64,000 nt of DNA from Amphiplicatus sp046296195 (GTDB lineage: Bacteria; Pseudomonadota; Alphaproteobacteria; Caulobacterales; Parvularculaceae). The first letter of the stretch is position 1, and each line of letters begins with the position of its first letter. Of the stretch, positions 16,595 to 26,104 are shown in pieces. The position numbers and the translations under genes were made by a program. The notes below the pieces were generated by a model. It was not told the origin of the DNA, made no database searches, and saw nothing but the letters and a program-made list of their open reading frames with translations. Where the stretch lies: positions 50,094-114,093 of the forward strand of contig JBKBLR010000008.1 of assembly GCA_046296195.1 (NCBI GenBank), in the 5' to 3' direction.

Positions 16595-18796
16595 TTACGC
16601 CGCTTTGTAAAGCGTCTCTTTCCGCGCCGCCATGTCGCGGAATTTCTGCGGCGGGTTGAAGCGGGGCCCGTATTTCTGCGCGAGGCTTTCGGCCTTGCGG
16701 ACGAAGGTCTCGATTCCGACCGTATCGATGTAGCTCATCGGTCCGCCGGTCCAGGGCGCAAAGCCCCAGCCGAAAATCGCCCCGAGGTCGGCCGATTGCG
16801 GATCGGGAACGATGCCGTCGGCGTAGCATTGCGCCGCCGGGATGAGCTGCGCGTAAAGGATGCGTTCTTTCACTTCCTCGGCGGTCGGCTGGGTCGTCGC
16901 CGGAGGGAAATAGTCGGCGATCCCTTTCCAGAGCGATTTCTTGCCATCGGCGGGATAGTCATAGAAGCCGCCGCCGGACTTCCGCCCCTTGCGGCCGAGC
17001 TTGTCGACCATCACCTCGAAAAGGTCCTCGACGCCCGAAGGCTTGTAATCCTTGCCGAGCTCCTTTTTTGTCGCCTCCATCACGCGCTTGCCGAGCTCGA
17101 GCGAAGTCTCATCGACGAGCGCGAGCGGGCCGACCGGCATGCCGAGAATTTTCGATGCGTTCTCAATGAGGGCTGGGCTGATCCCTTCCTTCACCATCAG
17201 CATCGCCTCGTTGAGGTAAGGCGGCACGACGCGGTTCGTAAAGAAGCCGCGCGTGTCCTTCACGACGATCGGCGTCTTCTTGATCATCGCGACGTAATCG
17301 AGCGCCATGGCGAGCGCGCGGTCGCCGGACTTCTCGCCCGGAATGATCTCGACGAGCGGCATCTTGTCGACCGGCGAGAAGAAGTGAACGCCGATGAACT
17401 GGTCTGGGCGCAGGGAATTCTTCGCAAGGCCGGTGATGGGCAGCGTCGAGGTGTTCGATGCGAAGATCACATCCTTGCGGATCACCGCTTCGGTCTTCTT
17501 GATGACGTCGGCCTTCACATCCGGGTCCTCGAACACCGCCTCGATGATCATGTCGACGTCGGCGAGGTCCTCGAACTTCGTCGTCGGCTTGATGCGGGCG
17601 AGCAGCTCATCGCCCTTTTCCTTTGAAACCTTGCCCTTAGCGACGCCCTTCTCGACGATGCCTTGGGAATAGGCCTTGCCCTTCTCGGCGGCGGGCATGT
17701 CACGGTCGAGGAGAACGACCTCCATGCCGCCCTTTGCCGTCACATAGGCGATGCCGGCCCCCATCATGCCGGCGCCGAGCACGCCGACCTTCCGGATGAC
17801 CGATTTCTCGACATTCTTCGGCCGCTGCTCGCCCTTCTCCGCCGCCTGCTTGTTGATGAACAGCGTGCGGATCATGTTGCGCGCCTGCGGGCTCGTCACG
17901 AGCTTGCCGAAATATTTCGACTCGATCCGCAGCGCGGTGTCGAACGGCACCACCGAGCCTTCATAGAGGCACGAGAGGATGTGCTGCACCGCCGGGTAAT
18001 TATGCTGCGTCTCGCGCTGCGCCATGGCGTTGGAGGCGATGTGGAACTGCACCGCGGCCGGGTTCATCGGGCCTGCGCCGCCCGGATATTTGAAGCCTTG
18101 GCGGTCCCAGGGCTGCGTGACCTTGGGATTCGCCTTCACCCAGGCCTTCGCCTTGGCGACGATTTCGGCCGCCGGCGCAATCTCTTGGATGATCCCGAAA
18201 TTCTTCGCGGTCTGCGGGTCGATCGGCTGACCCTGCGTCGCCATGATCGCCGCCTGCTGAAGCCCTGCAAGGCGCGGCAGGCGCTGAGTGCCGCCGCCGC
18301 CGGGGAGGAGTCCGACCTGCACTTCGGGCACGCCGAGCTGGATCTTCGGATCGTCGGCGCAGATGCGATAGTGACAGGCGAGCACGAGCTCGAGCCCGCC
18401 GCCGAGCGCAAGGCCGTTCACCGCGACCGCGACCGGCTTCGCCGAAGCCTCCCCGCTCATCAGCTTTTTCGCCGGCTTGCCGCTTGTCTCGAGCTTCCTC
18501 AGCATGGCGTTTAGATTGAACAGCCGCTCGAACACCGCCTTCTTGTCGGTCACGCCGCCGGTGATGCCGCCGCCGCCGAGCATCCTGAGATCGGCGCCCG
18601 CGAGAAAACCGGATTTTTTCCCTGAGGTGATGACGGCGCCCTTGATCGCATCGTCGGCGCAGAACTTTTCGATGAACGCGGCGAACTCGGTCATGAGCGC
18701 TTCGTTCCAGACGTTCATCGACTGGCCCTTGAGGTCGATGGTGACGAGCGCGATGCCGTAGCCGTCGATTTCAACTGTCATGGCGTCGTTGGTCAT
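16595..18796 (-). CDS. fadJ: Fatty-acid oxidation complex alpha subunit: enoyl-CoA hydratase / 3-hydroxyacyl-CoA dehydrogenase
   Basis: 733 residues, the normal size for FadB/FadJ. Residues ~1-200 are a crotonase domain (GFLAGADLRML oxyanion region and NGLALGGGLELVLACHYRI). Residues ~320-500 are the NAD-binding dehydrogenase (VGVLGAGMMGAGIAYVTA; HFFSPVDKMPLVEI with the catalytic His), followed by C-terminal dehydrogenase helices (GFFTNRVVPPYLNEA; GGGFYDYP). It hydrates enoyl-CoA and oxidises the hydroxyacyl-CoA. ATG at 18794-18796 is chosen; a second ATG five codons on is possible, and the longer open frame upstream is unrelated. The thiolase partner is directly upstream, 85 bases away. FadB versus FadJ cannot be settled here. 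Confidence 0.93.
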   Translation of the reverse strand: MTNDAMTVEIDGYGIALVTIDLKGQSMNVWNEALMTEFAAFIEKFCADDAIKGAVITSGKKSGFLAGADLRMLGGGGITGGVTDKKAVFERLFNLNAMLRKLETSGKPAKKLMSGEASAKPVAVAVNGLALGGGLELVLACHYRICADDPKIQLGVPEVQVGLLPGGGGTQRLPRLAGLQQAAIMATQGQPIDPQTAKNFGIIQEIAPAAEIVAKAKAWVKANPKVTQPWDRQGFKYPGGAGPMNPAAVQFHIASNAMAQRETQHNYPAVQHILSCLYEGSVVPFDTALRIESKYFGKLVTSPQARNMIRTLFINKQAAEKGEQRPKNVEKSVIRKVGVLGAGMMGAGIAYVTAKGGMEVVLLDRDMPAAEKGKAYSQGIVEKGVAKGKVSKEKGDELLARIKPTTKFEDLADVDMIIEAVFEDPDVKADVIKKTEAVIRKDVIFASNTSTLPITGLAKNSLRPDQFIGVHFFSPVDKMPLVEIIPGEKSGDRALAMALDYVAMIKKTPIVVKDTRGFFTNRVVPPYLNEAMLMVKEGISPALIENASKILGMPVGPLALVDETSLELGKRVMEATKKELGKDYKPSGVEDLFEVMVDKLGRKGRKSGGGFYDYPADGKKSLWKGIADYFPPATTQPTAEEVKERILYAQLIPAAQCYADGIVPDPQSADLGAIFGWGFAPWTGGPMSYIDTVGIETFVRKAESLAQKYGPRFNPPQKFRDMAARKETLYKAA

Positions 18797-18881
18797 GGCG
18801 GTGTTTCCCGTATTGATATGGTTCGAGGGAGCGCGATCGGTCTTTCTCGCCGGCGCGGCAAGGGCGCCGCGGAATCGACCG

Positions 18882-20090
18882 TCAGACCCTCTCGATGATC
18901 GTTGCGGTGCCCATCCCGGCGCCGATGCAGAGCGTAATGAGCGCCGTCGATTTGCCGGAGCGTTCGAGCTCATCGACCATCGTGCCGAAAATCATCGCCC
19001 CCGTCGCGCCCAATGGGTGGCCCATGGCGATCGCGCCGCCATTGACGTTGATGTCCTTGTGGTCGATGTCGAGCGCCTGCATGAAGCGCAGAACGACTGA
19101 AGCGAACGCCTCGTTGAGCTCCCAGAGGTCGATGTCCTTCTTCGTCATGCCGGCGCGTTTCAACGCTTTCTGCGCCGCAAACTCGGGCCCAGTCAGCATG
19201 ATCGTCGGCTCGGCGCCGATCGAGGCTGCGGCGACAATGCGCGCGCGCGGCTTCAGGCCGAGTCTTGCGCCCATTTCCTTCGAGCCGATCAGCACTGCGG
19301 CGGCGCCGTCGACGATGCCCGAGGAGTTGCCCGCGTGATGGACGTGATTGATCTTCTCGACCTCAGGATATTTCTGGATCGCGACCGAATTGAACCCGAC
19401 GCTCTCGCCCAGCATGGCGAAGGACGGTGCCAGCGCGCCAAGGGCCTGCATGTCGGTGTCCGGGCGCACGGTTTCGTCATGCGCGAGCACCTCCATGCCG
19501 AAAACGTCCTTCACCGGCACGATCGACTTCTTGAAGCGCCCTTCCTTCCATGACCGCGCCGCGCGCTTGTGGCTTTCAACCGCGTAAGCGTCGAGATCGT
19601 CGCGCGAAAAGCCGTATTTCGTGGCGATGAGGTCGGCCGAAATCCCCTGCGGCACGAAATAGGTCTTGAAGGCGACGGAGGGGTCCATCGGCCACGCGCC
19701 GCCGTCCGAACCCATCGGAACCCGGCTCATCGATTCAACCCCGCCCGCGATTGTCAGGTCCGCCTCGCCGCCTTTCACCTTCGCCGCCGCGATGTTGATC
19801 GCCTCAAGGCCCGAAGCGCAGAAACGGTTGACCTGGATGCCGGCCGTGGTTTCGGCGAAACCGGCGTTGAGGACCGCCGTGCGGGTGATCACCGCGCCCT
19901 GTTCGCCGACCGGCGAGACGACGCCCATCGCCACGTCATCGACAGTTGAGGTGTCGAGATTGTTGCGGTCGCGGACCGCCTCGAGGACCTGGGTGACAAG
20001 CTGGACCGGCGTGATCTCGTGAAGGCTTCCGTCCGACTTGCCCTTGCCGCGGGGGGTTCTGACAGCGTCGTAGACGAAGGCTTCGGTCAT
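18882..20090 (-). CDS. fadA: Acetyl-CoA C-acyltransferase (3-ketoacyl-CoA thiolase)
   Basis: 402 residues. Thiolase signatures are complete: nucleophile Cys91 in NRFCASGLEA, ELNEAFASV, VNVNGGAIAMGHPLGATGA with its His, and the second Cys in LCIGAGMGTA. It cleaves 3-ketoacyl-CoA to acetyl-CoA, the last step of beta-oxidation, and probably pairs with the alpha subunit encoded next. The ATG is preceded by AAGGA about 9 bases upstream. It is divergent from putA across a 198-base gap in which I see no operator I can name. Confidence 0.95.
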   Translation of the reverse strand: MTEAFVYDAVRTPRGKGKSDGSLHEITPVQLVTQVLEAVRDRNNLDTSTVDDVAMGVVSPVGEQGAVITRTAVLNAGFAETTAGIQVNRFCASGLEAINIAAAKVKGGEADLTIAGGVESMSRVPMGSDGGAWPMDPSVAFKTYFVPQGISADLIATKYGFSRDDLDAYAVESHKRAARSWKEGRFKKSIVPVKDVFGMEVLAHDETVRPDTDMQALGALAPSFAMLGESVGFNSVAIQKYPEVEKINHVHHAGNSSGIVDGAAAVLIGSKEMGARLGLKPRARIVAAASIGAEPTIMLTGPEFAAQKALKRAGMTKKDIDLWELNEAFASVVLRFMQALDIDHKDINVNGGAIAMGHPLGATGAMIFGTMVDELERSGKSTALITLCIGAGMGTATIIERV

Positions 20091-20288
20091 CGGAGGCTTC
20101 CTTTCAAGCGACGGCGCGCAGGCTAGGCCCGCGCGTTTAGAATGATCTACCTAGGCGGCGAGCCGCCCGCCCGCAACGCTCTCTTGCAGTGCGGCAGATC
20201 AACTTTCGGCGGTTGTCGGGAATGACACCCGAGGGGCTTCGCGCTAAGCGGTCGGCGCCTCCGATTAACCCCCTGGATCGCCCCGCCG

Positions 20289-23200
20289 ATGGCCTCCGCC
20301 GACCTTTCAACAATTCGCTCCGCCATGCGCGCCGCGACCCTCGCGGACGAAGCCGATCTGGCCAAAACGCTCCTCGCCGCCGCCGAGATGCCCGCCGAAC
20401 GGCGCCGGGCGGCGCAGGAAAAAGCCGCGGCGTTCGTCAAGACCGCGCGCGCCAACGCGTCACGTTCGACCCTCGTTGACAAATTCCTGCAGGAATACGG
20501 CCTGTCGACGACGGAGGGCGTCACGCTGATGCGCCTTGCCGAGGCGCTTTTAAGGACGCCGGACGCAGCGACCGCCGACGCGCTCATCAAGGACAAGGTC
20601 GAAGCCGGCGACTGGGCGGCGCACAAGGGCAAGAGCCCCTTCCCGCTTGTCAATTTCTCGACCCGCGCCCTGATGCTGACCGCCGCCTGGCTTGACGACG
20701 TCGAGGCGAAGGATCCGACCCGCAAGCTCGTCAAGGCGACCAAGGACGTCCTCGACCGGGTCGGCGAGCCCGTGATCCGCGCTGCGGTTGCGCAGGCGAT
20801 GAAGATCATGGGCGAGCATTTCGTGCTCGGCGAGACGATCGGCGAAGCCCAGCGCCGCGGCCGCGATTACGCCGCCAAGGGATATAACTTCTCCTACGAC
20901 ATGCTGGGCGAGGCGGCGCACACCGCCGCAGACGCCGAAAAATATTTCCACGACTATGAAAACGCGATCGCCGAAATCGCCAGGACCGCGACCGCCTCCC
21001 GCCCGATCGACAATCCGGGCATCTCGGTCAAGCTTTCGGCGCTGCATCCGCGCTATGAATTCGGCAAACGCACGCGCGTGCTCGATGAACTCGGGGCCCG
21101 CGTGCGCGCGCTCGCGATTGCGGCGAGAGAGGCGAATATCGGCTTCAACATCGACGCCGAGGAGGCCGCGCGGCTCGACCTCTCGCTCGACCTCATCGAA
21201 GCGCTGATGCGGGATCCGAAGCTGTCGGGTTGGGACGGGTTCGGCGTCGTCGTGCAGGCCTATCAGCGCCGCGCGTCCTTCGTGATCGACTGGCTCGCGG
21301 CGCTCGCGCGGCAAACGCAGCGGCGCATCATGGTGCGCCTCGTCAAAGGCGCTTATTGGGACGGGGAGATCAAGCGCGCCCAGATGATGGGGCTCGAAAG
21401 CTATCCCGTCTTCACGCGCAAGGTGCTGACCGACGTCTCCTATCAGGCCTGCGCCCGGAAGCTGTTCGACAACGCCGATGTCATCTATCCGCAGTTCGCG
21501 ACGCACAACGCGCTGACGGCCTCGATCGTGCGCGAAATGGCGGGCGAGGTCGCGGAATACGAGCTCCAGCGCCTTCACGGCATGGGCGAGGCGCTGCATG
21601 ACAGCCTGATCGCGGCTGGCGCGCGTTCGCGGATCTATGCGCCGGTCGGCGGACACAAGGAGCTTCTGCCGTATCTCGTGCGCCGTCTGCTCGAGAACGG
21701 CGCGAACTCGTCTTTCGTCAACCAGCTGTTCGATCCCGATCATTCGATCGACGACATCGTCGCCGATCCGATCGAGGAAGCGCGCGCTCTCAACCTCTTC
21801 CCCAATCCGGCGATCCTGGCGCCGCGCGACCTTTTCCGGGGCGAACGCCTGTCGGCGGAGGGCTGGGACGAAACCGATCCCGACACCGCCGAACAATTGA
21901 CGCTTGCCGTCGGCGGCGCGCTGGCGAGCGGGGCCGTCTACGGCCCGATCCTCGACGGGCTCGCCGAGAAAGGGCCGGCGGCGGCGTCGGTCAATCCCGC
22001 CCATCCCGGCGAAGTCATCGGCTTGGTGCGGACGGCGAGCGCGGTCGATGTAAGCCTTGCCTGCGACAAGGCGGCGCTCGCCGCGCCGGCCTTTGCGGCG
22101 ACGCCCGCGCGTCAGCGCGCAGCCGCGCTCGAAAGCGCCGCCGACCTCCTCGAAGCGCGCGCGGAGCGCTTCATGCATCTTGCCGTTCGCGAAGCCGGAA
22201 AGACGATCCCTGACGCCATCGCCGAAGTGCGCGAGGCGGTCGACTTCCTTCGCTATTACGCGAAGCAGAGTCTGACGCTGACGGGAGAGCCGCTCGGCGT
22301 CGTCGCCTGCATCAGCCCCTGGAACTTCCCGCTGGCGATCTTTCTCGGCCAGGTGTCGGCGGCGCTCGCCGCCGGCAATGCGGTCATCGCCAAGCCCGCC
22401 GAGCAGACGCCGGTCATCGCCCACGACGCTGTCGCGCTGCTGCATGAGGCGGGGATCCCGAAGGGCGCCTTGCAGTTTCTGCCGGGAGACGGCCCCACGG
22501 TCGGGGCTCCCCTCGTCGCCGACAAACGCGTCCGGGGCGTCGTCTTCACCGGATCGACTGATGTCGCACAGATCATCAACCGGACCCTGATCGCCAGCGG
22601 AAAATGGGATGCGACGCTGATCGCCGAAACCGGCGGGATCAATGCGATGATCGTCGACTCAACGGCGCTGCTCGAACAGGCGGTCAGGGACACCGTCTCC
22701 TCCGCCTTCCAGAGCGCCGGCCAGCGCTGTTCCGCCGCGCGCGTCGTCTGCGTGCAGGAAGATGTCGCCGACCGATTCAATGAGATGCTCGCCGGCGCGA
22801 TGGCGGAGCTGTCGGTCGGGGATCCCGCGCGCCTGTCGACCGATGTCGGGCCGGTCATCGACGAGGAGGCGCGCGCGACCATCGCCGCCTATGTCGCAGA
22901 TTTGCGGGCGAAGGCGAAGGTCATCGCGGAGGCGCCCGCGCCGCCGGACAGCCTCAAAGGAACCTTCATTCGTCCGATCGCGATCGAGATCTGCGCGCTG
23001 AGCGACCTCACCCGCGAAATCTTCGGACCCGTTCTTCACGTCGCGCGCTTTCCGGCGTCGTCGATCGAGCGGGTCGTCAACGACGTCAACGCGCTCGGCT
23101 ATGGCCTGACGCTTGGTCTTCACACCCGCATCGACGAAACGATGCACGCCGTCGTCGCCCGGGCGCGCATCGGCAACATCTATGTCAACCGCAATCAGAT

Positions 23201-23978
23201 CGGCGCCGTCGTCGGGGTGCAGCCTTTCGGCGGCGACGGTCTTTCGGGAACGGGGCCCAAGGCGGGCGGTCCGCACTATTTGCACGCGCTGCAGAAGCGT
23301 CCGCGTCCTGCCGGGGCGGGCGCCATAGACATCAGCGCGTCGGCCCCTATGCCGCTGTTCGACCAGCAGCTTCGCCGCGCCTGCGAGGCCTTCGACCGGT
23401 GGAACGCTGCGTCCGACCGGCGTGACCGCCTCGTCCGCGCGGCGGCGAGCGCGCGCGATGAGGCGGCTGAAATCTTCCGTATTTCTGTCTCTCTTTATGC
23501 GGAATATTTCGGCGACGCCGTCGAGCTTCCGGGTCCGACCGGCGAGTCGAACACGCTGCGCCTCAAAGGACGCGGCATCGTTCTTTGCCTCGGCGGCGGG
23601 ACCGACGCGGCGAACCGCCGTCAGCTCGCCCTGGCGCTCGCCGCCGGAAACGCCGTGATCTCCAGCCTGCCGATCGCCGAAAAAGCAGCGCAAGCGCTCA
23701 CGGCCGCCGGCGCGCCCGATCATCTTGTCGTAACCCTGCCCGTCGGCGCCGCGATCAACGAGGCCGCGCTGCTCGATCCAAGGGTGCGGGCCATCGCCTT
23801 TGACGGAGCCGCCGAGTCCTGCAGCCGGATCGCAGCGGCGCTGGCGCGCCGGACGGGCCCCATCGCGCCTCTCCTCGCGAGCGTCGATCCGCCGGCGCGC
23901 TTCGCGACGGAACGAACCCTTACCATCAATACGACCGCCGCCGGCGGCGATGTTCGCCTTTTATCCCTGCCTGAATAG
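20289..23978 (+). CDS. putA: Bifunctional proline dehydrogenase / L-glutamate-gamma-semialdehyde dehydrogenase
   Basis: 1229 residues. Order: helical arm (~1-120), FAD-dependent proline dehydrogenase barrel (~180-480; DNPGISVKLSALHPRYE, VRLVKGAYWDGEIKRAQ, ENGANSSFVN), then the aldehyde dehydrogenase domain (~560-1000; ISPWNFPLAIFLGQV, Glu780 in AETGG, catalytic Cys814 in GQRCSAARV) and a C-terminal ALDH-fold domain (~1050-1229) as in 'type B' PutA. There is no N-terminal ribbon-helix-helix, so this PutA should not bind DNA itself. It converts proline to glutamate, which the NAD-glutamate dehydrogenase at 35304 could pass to 2-oxoglutarate. The ATG has no clear ribosome-binding site. Confidence 0.96.
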   Translation: MASADLSTIRSAMRAATLADEADLAKTLLAAAEMPAERRRAAQEKAAAFVKTARANASRSTLVDKFLQEYGLSTTEGVTLMRLAEALLRTPDAATADALIKDKVEAGDWAAHKGKSPFPLVNFSTRALMLTAAWLDDVEAKDPTRKLVKATKDVLDRVGEPVIRAAVAQAMKIMGEHFVLGETIGEAQRRGRDYAAKGYNFSYDMLGEAAHTAADAEKYFHDYENAIAEIARTATASRPIDNPGISVKLSALHPRYEFGKRTRVLDELGARVRALAIAAREANIGFNIDAEEAARLDLSLDLIEALMRDPKLSGWDGFGVVVQAYQRRASFVIDWLAALARQTQRRIMVRLVKGAYWDGEIKRAQMMGLESYPVFTRKVLTDVSYQACARKLFDNADVIYPQFATHNALTASIVREMAGEVAEYELQRLHGMGEALHDSLIAAGARSRIYAPVGGHKELLPYLVRRLLENGANSSFVNQLFDPDHSIDDIVADPIEEARALNLFPNPAILAPRDLFRGERLSAEGWDETDPDTAEQLTLAVGGALASGAVYGPILDGLAEKGPAAASVNPAHPGEVIGLVRTASAVDVSLACDKAALAAPAFAATPARQRAAALESAADLLEARAERFMHLAVREAGKTIPDAIAEVREAVDFLRYYAKQSLTLTGEPLGVVACISPWNFPLAIFLGQVSAALAAGNAVIAKPAEQTPVIAHDAVALLHEAGIPKGALQFLPGDGPTVGAPLVADKRVRGVVFTGSTDVAQIINRTLIASGKWDATLIAETGGINAMIVDSTALLEQAVRDTVSSAFQSAGQRCSAARVVCVQEDVADRFNEMLAGAMAELSVGDPARLSTDVGPVIDEEARATIAAYVADLRAKAKVIAEAPAPPDSLKGTFIRPIAIEICALSDLTREIFGPVLHVARFPASSIERVVNDVNALGYGLTLGLHTRIDETMHAVVARARIGNIYVNRNQIGAVVGVQPFGGDGLSGTGPKAGGPHYLHALQKRPRPAGAGAIDISASAPMPLFDQQLRRACEAFDRWNAASDRRDRLVRAAASARDEAAEIFRISVSLYAEYFGDAVELPGPTGESNTLRLKGRGIVLCLGGGTDAANRRQLALALAAGNAVISSLPIAEKAAQALTAAGAPDHLVVTLPVGAAINEAALLDPRVRAIAFDGAAESCSRIAAALARRTGPIAPLLASVDPPARFATERTLTINTTAAGGDVRLLSLPE

Positions 23979-24070
23979 GGTTAGGAGCGGATCCGCGAGC
24001 CCCGTTCGCCGCGCCGCCGAGGCCGTTCGCCGCATCGGCGTTGAATGAGGGGCGCAAGGAGGCGAAGCCG

Positions 24071-25276
24071 GTGCAAAACCTTGACCGGACGCTCATGACC
24101 GCGATCGACCTCAACGCCGCCGACGCCGGGGCCTTCGTCGCCCCGCAATCGCGGTCGCGGAAGGCGTTCAACTGGTTCTTCGCTGAAAAAGAGCGCCTGT
24201 TCTGGTTTCTTCAGATTTCGGGCTGGCTCGGCTTCTTCGTCTTCCACGTTCTCGCCGTTTCTTCATTGGTCGCCGGCTGGACGCCGCAATCGGTCGCCTA
24301 TTCGATCGCGATGTCGATCGTCGGGCTTTTGACGACCTCGATCGTGCTGCGGCCGATCTACCGCTTCGCGCGCCGCCAGCACCCGGCCGCCCTGCTCCTG
24401 ATTGCGATTTCGACGACGCTCGCCGCGACAGTCGCGATGTCGCTCGCGAAACTGCAAACCTTCATCCTCATTTTCGGCGAGGAATGGATTTTGAACCGCG
24501 GCGCCGATCTCGGCAGCATGAACATCCTCATGCTCATCCGGCCGGACCTGCCGCCGAACTTCTTCCTGCTGATGTCGTGGGGCGGCTTCTACTTCGGCAT
24601 CAACTACTACCTGAAGCTGCGCGATGAATCCGAACGCGCCCTGATGTCGGCGAGGCTCGCGGACCAGGCGCAGCTCAAGATGCTGCGCTACCAGCTCAAT
24701 CCGCATTTTCTCTTCAACACCCTCAACGCGATTTCGACGCTCGTCCTTGAGAAGGACGGCCGGCAGGCGAACCAGATGCTGACGAAGCTGTCGGCGTTCC
24801 TGCGCTATTCGCTCGACAGCGATCCGCTGCAGAAGACGTCGCTGGCCGAAGAAATCCGCGCCCTGCAGCTCTATCTCGACATCGAGAAGACGCGCTTTGC
24901 AGACCGGTTGAGGATCACCCTTGACGTGGACGACGGGATCCTCGATGCGCGCGTCCCTTCGCTCATCTTGCAGCCTGCGATCGAGAATGCGATCAAATAT
25001 GCGATCGCGCGCATGGAATCCGGCGGCGAGATCGGCATCGTCGCCAAGCGCGACGGGGACCTGCTGAAGCTTGAGGTTTGGGACAACGGCCCCGCGGCGC
25101 CGGACAATCCCGACCGGCTGCTTGCGGACGCGAAAACCGGCGTCGGCCTCGTCAACATGCGCGACCGGCTAGCGCATCTTTACGGCGCCCGGCAGACCTT
25201 CGCGCTGGCCCGGCGCGAGCCGCAGGGCCTCGCCGTCACGATGCGGATTCCGCTCGAGGTCACCACTCAGATTTAG
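24071..25276 (+). CDS. LytS-type sensor histidine kinase
   Basis: 401 residues. GTG at 24071 is chosen because AAGGAGG lies 8 bases upstream. About four N-terminal hydrophobic helices (~residues 45-180) form the membrane sensor, followed by the His_kinase/HATPase pair of the LytS/YehU class: QLNPHFLFNTLNAIS with phospho-acceptor His212, then ILQPAIENAIKYA (N box) and GVGLVNMRDRL (G box). The sensor part has no family I recognise. Its response regulator begins 12 bases downstream, so the two form one operon. The signal is unknown. Confidence 0.9.
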   Translation: MQNLDRTLMTAIDLNAADAGAFVAPQSRSRKAFNWFFAEKERLFWFLQISGWLGFFVFHVLAVSSLVAGWTPQSVAYSIAMSIVGLLTTSIVLRPIYRFARRQHPAALLLIAISTTLAATVAMSLAKLQTFILIFGEEWILNRGADLGSMNILMLIRPDLPPNFFLLMSWGGFYFGINYYLKLRDESERALMSARLADQAQLKMLRYQLNPHFLFNTLNAISTLVLEKDGRQANQMLTKLSAFLRYSLDSDPLQKTSLAEEIRALQLYLDIEKTRFADRLRITLDVDDGILDARVPSLILQPAIENAIKYAIARMESGGEIGIVAKRDGDLLKLEVWDNGPAAPDNPDRLLADAKTGVGLVNMRDRLAHLYGARQTFALARREPQGLAVTMRIPLEVTTQI

Positions 25277-25288
25277 GGGCGATTTCCA

Positions 25289-26104
25289 ATGGAAGACCAG
25301 AAGATCCGCGTGATGCTCGTCGATGACGAACCGCTCGCCGTCAGGGGGCTGAAGCTCAGGCTGCAGGAATTCCCCGAAATCAAGATCATCGGCGAGTGCT
25401 CCAACGGGCGCGAGGCGGTGCGGGAGATCAAGGCGTCCTCGCCCGATCTCGTCTTCCTCGACATCCAGATGCCGGGCCTCGACGGCTTCGGCGTCGTGCG
25501 CGCGCTGATCGGCGCACCGGCGCCGCTCATCGTGTTCGTCACCGCCTATGACAAATACGCCATCGACGCCTTCGAGGCGAACGCGCTCGACTATCTCGTC
25601 AAGCCGGTCGAGGAGGAGCGGCTCAAGGACGCGGTCCACCGCGCGCGCGAGGCGATCAAGACCCGCGCCGCGGTGAGCCGGGAATCGCGCCTGGTCGAGC
25701 TTCTCGCCTCGCTCAGCGACGAGGACCGCGACCAGATCAAGGAGCTGATCCAGGATCCCTCGTGGACGCAGAAGGAGCGTTATACGGAACGTCTTTCGTT
25801 CAAGGACGGCGCCAAGGTCGTCGTGCTCAACGCCGATGACATCGACTGGATCGACGCTGCGGGCGATTACATGTGCATTCACGCTTGCGGCAAGACCCAC
25901 ATCATCCGCGAGACGATGAAGACCCTTCAACAGAGACTCGATCCGAGCCGGTTTCAGCGCATCCACCGCTCGGCGATCGTCAATGTGAAGAAGGTGAAGG
26001 AGCTGCACCCTCATTCGAACGGCGAATATTTCGTCATTCTCGAAAACGGGTCGGAGCTGAAGCTTTCGCGCTCTTACAAGGAAGCCGTCGCCCGGTTCCT
26101 TTAG
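25289..26104 (+). CDS. LytTR-family response regulator
   Basis: 271 residues. The receiver domain (1-125) has the acidic pair in VDDEP, phospho-acceptor Asp58 in LDIQMPG, Thr in VTAYD and Lys in LVKPV. After a charged linker, the LytTR DNA-binding domain covers about 165-271 (IDWIDAAGDYMCIHA; FQRIHRSAIVN). LytTR proteins usually bind paired direct repeats upstream of few, often nearby, genes encoding membrane or secreted proteins; the convergent serine hydrolase is not an obvious target because its promoter lies about 2 kb away. The stop TAG overlaps the convergent gene's TAA within TTAG (26101-26104). Confidence 0.92.
   Translation: MEDQKIRVMLVDDEPLAVRGLKLRLQEFPEIKIIGECSNGREAVREIKASSPDLVFLDIQMPGLDGFGVVRALIGAPAPLIVFVTAYDKYAIDAFEANALDYLVKPVEEERLKDAVHRAREAIKTRAAVSRESRLVELLASLSDEDRDQIKELIQDPSWTQKERYTERLSFKDGAKVVVLNADDIDWIDAAGDYMCIHACGKTHIIRETMKTLQQRLDPSRFQRIHRSAIVNVKKVKELHPHSNGEYFVILENGSELKLSRSYKEAVARFL

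Noticed and set aside
20550..22445. A 631-codon open frame antisense to putA
   Set aside because: Same reason: the sense strand is a complete PutA with catalytic residues; the antisense product has no recognisable domain.
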